Shown: positions 1 through 4,540 of the stretch, piece by piece
Position numbering within the stretch: the stretch's first letter is position 1
How the letters are laid out: the number at the start of each line of letters is the position of its first letter
Origin: Actinomycetota bacterium
GTDB taxonomy: Bacteria > Actinomycetota > Actinomycetes > JACCUZ01
Direction: 5' to 3'
DNA: 6,242 nt
Assembly (NCBI GenBank): GCA_030841195.1
Contig: JAVEDA010000058.1
Location: 1-6,242 of the forward strand
Position numbers and translations under genes: made by a program
Notes under the pieces: generated by a model
What the model was told of the DNA's origin: nothing
Seen by the model: only the letters and a program-made list of their open reading frames with translations
The model's database searches: none

Positions 1-183
1 CGACCGGAAGTGCACCCGCTTGGTGGTCACCAGCGGGAAGCCCTGCTGCAGGTCGTAGCGCATCTGGTGGCCGAAGACCGAGCGCGAGCCGGTGCCGGTG
101 CGGTCCGGCCGGCTGCTGCCGTGCTCCAGGACGTGCCGCAGCAGGTCCTCGTACTGGGTGTCGACGTGAGGAGTCCCGGCCAT
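1..183 (-). CDS. thyA: Thymidylate synthase ThyA, N-terminal part (cut by window edge)
   Basis: The 61 codons present begin at ATG (complement of 181-183) and stay open to the left edge. ThyA methylates dUMP to dTMP in the cytoplasm, using methylenetetrahydrofolate and releasing dihydrofolate. The visible part matches the family's N-terminus closely: QYEDLLRHVLEHG (residues 10-22), then PDRTGTGS (26-33) with Arg28, equivalent to the dUMP-phosphate-binding arginine (E. coli Arg21), then FGHQMRYDLQQGFPLVTTKR (37-56), with Lys55 in the folate-site segment. The catalytic cysteine lies outside the window. It is divergent from the acyltransferase at 261. No Shine-Dalgarno sequence precedes the ATG, and a TANNNT hexamer sits six bases upstream, so a leaderless mRNA is likely. 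ThyA near dapB is typical of Actinobacteria. Long open frames in other registers over this stretch are shadows. Confidence 0.96.
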   Translation of the reverse strand, partial: MAGTPHVDTQYEDLLRHVLEHGSSRPDRTGTGSRSVFGHQMRYDLQQGFPLVTTKRVHFRS

Positions 184-189
184 GCCCCG

Positions 190-195
190 ATCGTA
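190..195 (-). promoter_or_regulatory. Candidate -10 element for leaderless thyA
   Basis: On the minus strand this reads TACGAT, fitting the actinobacterial TANNNT -10 consensus. Exactly six bases (CGGGGC) separate it from the thyA ATG, so transcription would begin at or next to the A of the start codon. No good -35 hexamer is visible 17-18 bp further upstream, which is common for actinobacterial housekeeping promoters. The absence of a Shine-Dalgarno sequence supports the leaderless reading. The call is by pattern only. Confidence 0.42.
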
Positions 196-246
196 GGCCG
201 CGGCGGACGCGGGACGGCGTAGGCGAGATTGTTGACATTGTCGGTG

Positions 247-252
247 TACTTT
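247..252 (+). promoter_or_regulatory. Candidate -10 element for the acyltransferase gene
   Basis: TACTTT fits TANNNT and ends eight bases before the ATG at 261, so transcription would start about at the start codon. A perfect TTGACA lies at 232-237, but only nine bases separate it from this hexamer, too few for a normal -35/-10 pair. The TTGACA may therefore be coincidental or serve another start. It overlaps a small 4-bp-arm palindrome, GACATTGTC (234-242), that could be a weak operator half-site. There is no Shine-Dalgarno sequence before 261. Confidence 0.28.
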
Positions 253-260
253 CCGCAAGC

Positions 261-1322
261 ATGTCCCTCCTTCTCCAGCGGCCCGCCACGACCGCCCGCT
301 CCACCCGACCCGCCGCCGCGGCCAAGGCCACCCGCGACCCGTGGCCCGACAACGTCAAGCTGGTCCTGGTCGGACTGGTCGTGCTCGGCCACACGCTCAG
401 CCGGGGCATCCAGCAGTCGGTGCCCTCGGCGCACGCCCTCTACCTGTTCGTCTACCTGTTCCACATCCCCGCGTTCGTGTTCCTCGCCGGTCACTTCGCG
501 CGGGCCCGCCAGCTCTCACCACGCTCCCTGCAGACCCTGGTCAGCCGCCTACTGGCGCCGTACCTGATCTTCACCGTGCTGTACGCCGTGTGCCGGGCGC
601 TCGTCACGGGACACCATGTGCGGGTCGACCTGGTCGACCCCTGGTGGCTGTTGTGGTTCCTGCCGGCCCTGGCGGGTTGGCGGCTGCTCGCGCCCATCCT
701 GCTGAACCTGCGGGCACCGGTGACCATCGCGGTGGCGGTCGGCCTGGGAGCGGGGATGCTGGAGCGGGTCGGCTCGGCCTTCACGCTGGCCCGGATCGTC
801 GCGCTGCTGCCCTTCTTCGTGTTCGGCGCCATGACCCCGCCGAGCTGGCTGCGGCTGCTGCGCACCCGCGAGCTGCGAGTGGCCGGCGCCGCGGTCCTGG
901 CCCTGGCCGCGGTCGCCGTCCTCGTGCTGCACAGCCGGGTCGACGGGGCCTGGGCGCCGCTGTTCTGGAACGACGACTACGCCGCGCTGCACGTCGGACC
1001 GGTCCAGGGCGTGCTGACCAGGCTGGCGCTGTATGCGGTCGGCGCGCTGCTCACCCTGTCGGTGCTCGCCGTCGTCCCCGGCCGCCGCGGCTGGTGGACC
1101 GCGGTCGGCGCCGCGTCGCTGTACGTCTACCTCCTGCACGGGTTCGTGGTCCGCGCGGTTGCGCACCGCGGGCTGCTCCACCACGTCACCTCCTGGCCCG
1201 CCGTGGCGCTGGTCGTCGGTGCCGCGGTCGCCCTCACGCTGGCGCTGGGCTCGGCGCCGGTGCGCCGGCTGACCCGGCCGCTGGTCGAGCCACGTCTGGG
1301 CTGGCTGCTCCGCCGGCTCTGA
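261..1322 (+). CDS. Membrane acyltransferase, acyltransferase-3 family (fucose 4-O-acetylase-like)
   Basis: This 353-residue polytopic membrane protein probably moves an acyl (often acetyl) group from the cytoplasm onto a sugar or other surface molecule. After a polar, Ala/Arg/Thr-rich leader (residues 1-24) comes RDPWPDNVK (25-33), typical of the COG3594 fucose 4-O-acetylase-like branch. A first helix then carries the conserved His of LGHT (His44), followed by YLFHIPAFVFLAGHF (65-79) with the second family motif (His68). Further hydrophobic segments lie near 98-114, 128-149, 153-168, 174-192, 207-223, 252-273, 280-300 and 312-329, giving about ten helices. LWFLPAL (131-137) and SLYVYLLHG (286-294) are also typical. 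The start is the ATG at 261, with no Shine-Dalgarno sequence. It lies 13 bp upstream of the GNAT gene, so co-transcription is possible. The acceptor substrate cannot be told from the sequence, and no glycan genes are nearby. Confidence 0.86.
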   Translation: MSLLLQRPATTARSTRPAAAAKATRDPWPDNVKLVLVGLVVLGHTLSRGIQQSVPSAHALYLFVYLFHIPAFVFLAGHFARARQLSPRSLQTLVSRLLAPYLIFTVLYAVCRALVTGHHVRVDLVDPWWLLWFLPALAGWRLLAPILLNLRAPVTIAVAVGLGAGMLERVGSAFTLARIVALLPFFVFGAMTPPSWLRLLRTRELRVAGAAVLALAAVAVLVLHSRVDGAWAPLFWNDDYAALHVGPVQGVLTRLALYAVGALLTLSVLAVVPGRRGWWTAVGAASLYVYLLHGFVVRAVAHRGLLHHVTSWPAVALVVGAAVALTLALGSAPVRRLTRPLVEPRLGWLLRRL

Positions 1323-1323
1323 C

Positions 1324-1327
1324 AGGA
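1324..1327 (+). promoter_or_regulatory. Ribosome binding site that fixes the GNAT start at 1336
   Basis: AGGA at 1324-1327 lies eight bases before ATG 1336, a normal spacing. A TTG two codons earlier (1330) would be only two bases from it and is rejected as the start. The site begins just after the stop of the acyltransferase gene. Confidence 0.6.
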
Positions 1328-1335
1328 TCTTGCGC

Positions 1336-1878
1336 ATGGCTGACGTCGGCGTGCGCCTTGCGATCCCCGCGGACGCCGACGAGCTGGCCCGGATCCAGGC
1401 CGAGGTCTGGGCAGAGGTGCACGCCGGAGCCCTGCCGGCCGACCTGCTCGAGGCGGTCGGCTCGACCGAGGCCGCGGACCGGTGGCGGGTGGCGATCGCC
1501 GAGCCGCCGTCGCCCCGGCACCGGGTGCTGGCCGCGCTCGTCGGCGAGCGGGTGGTCGGCTTCGCGGCACTCGCGCCGGCGTCCGACCCGGACACGGTCC
1601 CCAAGCTGGACGCCGAGCTGCTGGCCCTGTGCGTCGACCCGGCCGAGACCCGCCAGGGCAGCGGCTCGCGGCTGGTCAACGCCTCGGCCGACATCGCCCG
1701 CGGCGACGGATTCCATCACCTGCACGCCTGGCTCGCCGCGGCGGAGTCGGACCTGCGCGCCTTCCTGGCGGCGGCCGGCTGGGAGGAGGACGGCGCCACC
1801 CGCAGCCTCGACCTGCGCGGCGACGGCGAGGTGGTGGTCGAGCAGACCCGGCTGCGCACGGCGCTCGTCGACCTGTGA
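1336..1878 (+). CDS. GNAT-family N-acetyltransferase
   Basis: This 180-residue single-domain protein is predicted to transfer an acetyl group from acetyl-CoA to an amine of unknown identity in the cytoplasm. The N-terminus VRLAIPADADELARIQAEVW (6-25) is the usual strand 1/helix 1 of GNAT proteins. VLAALVGERVVGFAAL (64-79) gives the central strands. ELLALCVDPAETRQGSGSRL (94-113) is motif A, with the pyrophosphate-binding loop Gln107-Gly-Ser-Gly110. The segment HHLHAWLAAAESDLRAFLAA (127-146) followed by GWEEDG is the usual motif-B helix. ATG 1336 is chosen over TTG 1330 because of the AGGA at 1324. The TGA overlaps the GTG of azlC (GTGA), implying translational coupling. The C-terminal strand (160-172) is acidic and valine-rich. 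The substrate is unknown, but linkage to an amino-acid exporter suggests an amino acid or small amine, which is inference only. Confidence 0.88.
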   Translation: MADVGVRLAIPADADELARIQAEVWAEVHAGALPADLLEAVGSTEAADRWRVAIAEPPSPRHRVLAALVGERVVGFAALAPASDPDTVPKLDAELLALCVDPAETRQGSGSRLVNASADIARGDGFHHLHAWLAAAESDLRAFLAAAGWEEDGATRSLDLRGDGEVVVEQTRLRTALVDL

Positions 1879-2570
1879 CCGAGCCGCACGGTAGCTGGCC
1901 CGAGGTCCGCGCCCCCATCGTCCGCACTGCCGTCTCGGTCGGTGTGGCCTCCGGAGCGTACGGCGTGTCGGTCGGCGCCCTCGGCGTGGCAGCGGGCCTG
2001 TCGGTGACGCAGACCTGCGCGCTGTCGGTGCTGATGTTCACCGGCGGGTCGCAGTTCGCGCTGGTAGGGGCGCTGGGCGGCGGCGGCGCGCAGCTGTCCG
2101 GAGCGCTGTCGGCGGTGCTGCTCGGCGCGCGCAACGGGGTGTACGGCGTGCGGCTGGCCCCGCTGCTGCAGGTGCGGGGAGCGCAGCGGTTCCTCGCCGC
2201 CCACCTGGTCATCGACGAGTCGACCGCGGTAGCGCTCGGCGGCGAGGTGCACGGGGTGCGGGCCGGCCGGCTCGGCTTCTGGGCGACCGGGCTGTCCGTC
2301 TTCGTGCTGTGGAACGCCGCCACCCTGCTCGGCGCGCTGGCCGGCAGCGCGGTGGGCGACCCGCGGGACTTCGGCCTGGACGCTGCCGCGCCGGCCGCGT
2401 TCCTCGCGATGCTCGCCCCACGGCTGCTGGACCGGCCGACCTGGACGATCGCCGTGGTCTCCGCTCTGGTGGCCCTGGCGGTGGTGCCCCTGGTGCCCGC
2501 CGGCGTCCCGGTGCTGGTCGCAGCCCTGGTGCCAGCGGTGGCCGTGCTCGCCCGCCGGGGGCGGCCGTGA
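1875..2570 (+). CDS. azlC: AzlC family branched-chain amino-acid exporter, large subunit
   Basis: This 231-residue membrane protein is the large subunit of an AzlCD-type exporter. Characterised members (B. subtilis AzlCD, Corynebacterium BrnFE) export branched-chain amino acids, and BrnFE also exports methionine. The order of motifs is right for AzlC: a Gly/Ala/Val-rich first helix (about 17-41), MFTGGSQFA (54-62), the loop GARNGVYGVRLAP (84-96), LVIDESTAVA (111-120), and DFGLDAAAPAAFLAML (165-180), followed by two or three C-terminal helices. The length is normal for the family. I chose GTG 1875, which overlaps the GNAT stop as GTGA. The same frame stays open far upstream, but that part is out of frame with, and shadowed by, the GNAT gene. 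No Shine-Dalgarno sequence is visible, consistent with re-initiation. The substrate is inferred from the family. Confidence 0.92.
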   Translation: MTEPHGSWPEVRAPIVRTAVSVGVASGAYGVSVGALGVAAGLSVTQTCALSVLMFTGGSQFALVGALGGGGAQLSGALSAVLLGARNGVYGVRLAPLLQVRGAQRFLAAHLVIDESTAVALGGEVHGVRAGRLGFWATGLSVFVLWNAATLLGALAGSAVGDPRDFGLDAAAPAAFLAMLAPRLLDRPTWTIAVVSALVALAVVPLVPAGVPVLVAALVPAVAVLARRGRP

Positions 2571-2869
2571 CCTGGCTGACCATCCTGCTCGCGGCCGGCA
2601 GCTGCTACCTGCTCAAGCTGGCCGGTCTGCAGGTGCCGGAGCGCTGGCTGGAGCACCCGATCGCGTCGCAGGTGGTCGCCCTGCTGCCGGTCGCCCTGCT
2701 GGCGGCGCTGGCCGCGGTCCAGACCTTCGCGACGGGCACCTCGCTGGTACTCGACGCCCGGGCGGCCGGGGTCGCAGTGGCCGTGGTGGCGCTGCTGCTG
2801 CGCGCGCCGTTCATCGTGGTCGTGGTGGCCGCGGCCGCGACTGCCGCGCTGCTCCGGCTCATTGCCTGA
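2567..2869 (+). CDS. azlD: AzlD family branched-chain amino-acid exporter, small subunit
   Basis: This 100-residue, very hydrophobic protein is the small partner of AzlC. It starts at GTG 2567, overlapping the azlC stop as GTGA, with a weak G-rich Shine-Dalgarno stretch (2557-2561) five bases before. Segments lie near 2-19, 36-52, 65-79 and 82-98. LLPVALLAALAAVQTF (39-54) is the usual AzlD central helix, and the length is typical. The overlapping starts suggest that the two subunits, and the GNAT enzyme before them, are made in fixed proportion. The stop at 2869 is followed by about 50 bp before a possible small ORF. No separate promoter is seen. Confidence 0.9.
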   Translation: MTWLTILLAAGSCYLLKLAGLQVPERWLEHPIASQVVALLPVALLAALAAVQTFATGTSLVLDARAAGVAVAVVALLLRAPFIVVVVAAAATAALLRLIA

Positions 2870-2922
2870 CTCTGACTGCCACAGCGGGCAACCATCCGGG
2901 CCGCTCGATCGTCTACACCTAC

Positions 2923-3018
2923 GTGACCGAACACCTGCCGCTCCGGCACCGGATCGTGCTCGCCATCATCCTCGCCCTGAGCGCGCTCATCGCGGGGACC
3001 TGGGCCCTGGTGGGCTGA
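2923..3018 (+). CDS. Possible 31-residue single-pass membrane protein
   Basis: This short ORF runs from GTG 2923 to TGA 3016-3018 and ends one base before the convergent yciO stop. I do not recognise the family. The product begins with a short charged head (VTEHLPLRHR, residues 1-10), followed by a single hydrophobic helix (11-24, then GTWALVG at the C-terminus), as in small membrane peptides. Thirty of its 31 sense codons end in G or C (only GAA does not), matching neighbouring real genes. Against it: no Shine-Dalgarno sequence precedes the GTG, and no TANNNT sits at leaderless distance. The same G/C-ending pattern also continues about 13 codons upstream in frame, to near 2884, without a start codon. 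It could therefore be a small protein with an unusual start, a remnant of a longer gene, or chance. Confidence 0.42.
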   Translation: MTEHLPLRHRIVLAIILALSALIAGTWALVG

Positions 3019-3019
3019 C

Positions 3020-3640
3020 CTACTCGAACCGGCCGGGGTCCCCGGCGCCCACCCGGACGACCTCGGGGAAGCCCTCCGACCAGTCGACCACGGTGGTCGG
3101 CTCGGTCCCGCAGTCGCCGGCGTCGACAACGGCATCGAGCTGGAGGTCCAGCTCCTCCTTGATCTGCCACCCGTCGGTCATCGGCTCCTCCGCGTCGGGC
3201 AGCAGGAGGGTGCTGGACAGGAGCGGCTCACCGAGCTCGCGCATCAGCGCGTGCACGACCGGATGGTCCGGGATCCGCACCCCCACGGTCCGCTTCCGCG
3301 GGTGCGCCAGCCGCTTGGGCACCTCACGGGTCGCCGGGAGGATGAAGGTGTACGGCCCCGGGGTCGCCGCCTTGATGGCCCGGAACGCCGCGTTGTTGAG
3401 CTGCACCAGCTGGCCGAGCTGGGCGAAGTCGGCGCAGACGAGGGTGAAGTGGTGCTTGTCGTCCAGCTCGCGCAGCCGGCGGATGCGGTCCGGCCCGGTG
3501 GTGCTGTCCAACCGGCAGCCCAGCGCGTAGCAGGAGTCCGTCGGGTAGCCGATCAGGGCGTCGTCGCGGAGCATGGCCACGACCTGGCTGATGCTCCGCG
3601 GCTGCGGGTCGCGCGGGTGGACGTCGAAGTAGCGGGCCAC
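3020..3640 (-). CDS. yciO: YciO family protein (Sua5/YciO/YrdC, threonylcarbamoyl-AMP synthase-like)
   Basis: At 206 residues this matches E. coli YciO in length and along its sequence. The family shares the fold of TsaC/Sua5, which makes threonylcarbamoyl-AMP for tRNA t6A, but YciO proteins are a separate branch whose cellular role is unsettled. Visible hallmarks are YFDVHPRDPQPRSISQ (4-19), YPTDSCYALGC (32-42), HHFTLVC (63-69), TPGPYTFILPATREVPKRL (93-111), RTVGVRIPDHP (117-127), EPLLSSTLLLP (138-148) and PTTVVDW (181-187). The start is GTG 3640, where YciO homology begins. The frame stays open upstream to ATG 3736, but that part lies inside dapB and has no family resemblance. It begins one base after the dapB stop, so it is almost certainly in the same transcript. 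Its stop at 3020 is convergent with plus-strand genes. Confidence 0.92.
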   Translation of the reverse strand: MARYFDVHPRDPQPRSISQVVAMLRDDALIGYPTDSCYALGCRLDSTTGPDRIRRLRELDDKHHFTLVCADFAQLGQLVQLNNAAFRAIKAATPGPYTFILPATREVPKRLAHPRKRTVGVRIPDHPVVHALMRELGEPLLSSTLLLPDAEEPMTDGWQIKEELDLQLDAVVDAGDCGTEPTTVVDWSEGFPEVVRVGAGDPGRFE

Positions 3641-3641
3641 G

Positions 3642-4388
3642 CTAGACCCCGAGCAGGGCGTCCAGTCCGACGGTGAGTCCGGGCCGCGACCGCACCTCTC
3701 GGATGCCGAGCAGCACGCCCGGCATGAAGGACTCACGGTCGTAGGAGTCGTGCCGGATGGTCAGCGTCTCCCCCGTCGTACCGAGGATGACCTCCTGGTG
3801 GGCGACCAGCCCACGGGCGCGCACCGAGTGGACGGGCACGCCCTCGACCCGCGCGCCCCGGGCGCCGTCCAGCGCCGTTGCGGTGGCGTCCGGCATCGGC
3901 CCGAGGCCGGCGTCCCGGCGGGCGGCGGCGACCACCTCGGCGGTACGCCGGGCGGTGCCGCTCGGGGCGTCCGCCTTGTCCGGGTGGTGCAGCTCGACGA
4001 TCTCGACCGACTCGAAGAACCGTGCGGCCTGCTCGGCGAACCGCATCATCAGCACCGCGCCCACGGCGAAGTTGGGGGCGACGAGGACTCCGACGCCGGG
4101 AGCGTCCGCGAGCCAGCCGCGCAGCGTCGCCAGCCGCTGGTCGTCGAAGCCGCTGGTGCCGACGACCGCGTGGATGCCGTTCTCGACGCAGAACTGCAGG
4201 TTGGCCATCACGGCGTCCGGCCGCGTCAGGTCGACCGCGACCTCGGCCTTGGCGGCCGTGAGGTCGGTCAGCATGTCGCCCGAGCCCAGCCGGGCCACCA
4301 GCTCGAGATCGTCGGCGGCCTCGACGGCGGCGCACGCGGCCGAGCCCATCCGGCCGGCCGACCCCAGCACACCTACGCGCGTCGTCAC
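3642..4388 (-). CDS. dapB: 4-hydroxy-tetrahydrodipicolinate reductase
   Basis: DapB reduces the product of DapA with NAD(P)H in the diaminopimelate/lysine pathway, feeding peptidoglycan and lysine synthesis in the cytoplasm. At 248 residues it is full-length. VGVLGSAGRMG (5-15) is the dinucleotide-binding loop. VVGTSGFDD (75-83) and VAPNFAVGAVLMM (103-115) are family motifs. ELHHPDKADAPSGTA (132-146) is the DapB signature, with the catalytic-region His134-His135, Lys138 and the substrate-binding SGT. The C-terminus has the conserved E-x-L-T-I-x-H-D-S and R-x-S-F-M-P-G-x-L patterns (207-225). The start is GTG 4388, with GAGGTG (complement of 4394-4399) five bases before. I see no clear -10 in the spacer, so expression may come from pnp-pepR read-through or from a promoter inside the repeats. 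yciO follows after one base. Confidence 0.97.
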   Translation of the reverse strand: MTTRVGVLGSAGRMGSAACAAVEAADDLELVARLGSGDMLTDLTAAKAEVAVDLTRPDAVMANLQFCVENGIHAVVGTSGFDDQRLATLRGWLADAPGVGVLVAPNFAVGAVLMMRFAEQAARFFESVEIVELHHPDKADAPSGTARRTAEVVAAARRDAGLGPMPDATATALDGARGARVEGVPVHSVRARGLVAHQEVILGTTGETLTIRHDSYDRESFMPGVLLGIREVRSRPGLTVGLDALLGV

Positions 4389-4393
4389 GGCGT

Positions 4394-4399
4394 CACCTC
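4394..4399 (-). promoter_or_regulatory. Ribosome binding site of dapB
   Basis: On the minus strand this reads GAGGTG, five bases before GTG 4388. It supports the GTG start and shows that dapB, unlike thyA, is not leaderless. Confidence 0.65.
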
Positions 4400-4428
4400 A
4401 CCAGTCCCGTCGTCGGGGTGCAACTCAT

Positions 4429-4467
4429 GATCCCCAAAGTTGCATGATCGACAGCGGAGGTCGGGGG
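4429..4467. repeat. Intergenic repeat, copy 1
   Basis: The first 21 bases (4429-4449), starting GATCCCCAAAG and ending GCATGATC, are identical to 4491-4511. The following 14 bases (4454-4467, GCGGAGGTCGGGGG) match copy 2 at 12 of 14 positions after a one-base gap. The outer arm of the hairpin seen in copy 2 is broken here, although the inner GTTG/CGAC pairing would survive in RNA with one G-U pair. Just upstream, TGCAACT (4419-4425) and AGTTGCA (4438-4444) form an alternative 7-bp stem with a 12-base loop. The core begins and ends with GATC. The function is unknown. Confidence 0.8.
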
Positions 4468-4475
4468 CCCTGACC
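4459..4475. other. Near-perfect 17-bp palindrome between the repeat copies
   Basis: GGTCGGGGGCCCTGACC pairs arm to arm, with one G:T at the fifth position and a central G. It could form a 7-bp stem with a three-base loop in RNA read from the plus strand. The minus-strand RNA, the one expected for pepR-dapB, would carry one A-C mismatch. No T-run follows on either strand, so it is not a standard Rho-independent terminator. It could still be an attenuating hairpin or a protein site. Confidence 0.4.
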
Positions 4476-4490
4476 AGGCACGCTGAGCAA

Positions 4491-4528
4491 GATCCCCAAA
4501 GTTGCATGATCAACGGGGAGGTTGGGGG
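4491..4528. repeat. Intergenic repeat, copy 2, with hairpin
   Basis: The first 21 bases repeat 4429-4449 exactly, 62 bp further along. This copy folds cleanly: TCCCC (4493-4497) pairs with GGGGA (4515-4519), and GTTG (4501-4504) with CAAC (4511-4514) around the loop CATGAT. A three-base AAA bulge lies between the stems. The arrangement, a palindromic unit in an intergenic spacer with a degenerate second copy, resembles interspersed palindromic elements of the REP type. Whether the unit recurs elsewhere in the genome cannot be seen from this window. Confidence 0.8.
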
Positions 4529-4540
4529 GTTAGGGGGTTA
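4525..4540. repeat. Tandem GGGGGTTA x2 at the end of pepR
   Basis: Two exact 8-bp units lie at 4525-4532 and 4533-4540. The pepR stop codon (complement of 4538-4540) is the TTA of the second unit. Together with GGGG at 4515-4518 and the extra G at 4524, the plus strand carries G-runs of 4, 2, 6 and 5. A two-layer G-quadruplex is therefore conceivable. The transcript of the minus-strand genes would carry the C-rich complement. Confidence 0.6.

Noticed and set aside
27..494. A 155-codon minus-strand open frame covering the thyA start.
   Set aside because: The ThyA frame in the same place matches the family residue by residue. This frame has no homology and overlaps the acyltransferase.
549..1694. 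A 381-codon minus-strand open frame under the acyltransferase and GNAT genes.
   Set aside because: Low-complexity Gln/Arg/Gly composition and opposite two recognisable genes, so it is a shadow.
341..1894. A long plus-strand open frame (about 517 codons) across the acyltransferase and GNAT genes.
   Set aside because: It is Arg/Pro/Ala-rich with no domain, and both genes it overlaps have clear families in another frame.
2990..3015. A hairpin terminator at the convergent ends, around ACCTGGGCCCTGGT.
   Set aside because: The arms have a mismatch and no loop, there is no T-run, and it lies within the small ORF candidate.
2862..3530. A 222-codon plus-strand frame running from the azlD end through yciO.
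   Set aside because: It is antisense to YciO, Ser/Arg/Pro-rich, and its start lies inside azlD.
3641..3736. An N-terminal extension of YciO to ATG 3736.
   Set aside because: The extra 32 residues lie inside dapB and are Cys/Ser-rich without family similarity. GTG 3640 gives exactly the family length and N-terminus.
4429..4511. A CRISPR array, because two identical short repeats are separated by a unique spacer.
   Set aside because: There are only two units, the conserved tail extends into the spacer, the core is palindromic with its flank, and no cas genes are near.
4525..4540. A telomere-like end, given the GGGGGTTA tandem.
   Set aside because: Only two units are present, and coding genes continue on both sides. 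Linear actinomycete chromosomes end in different, palindromic sequences.
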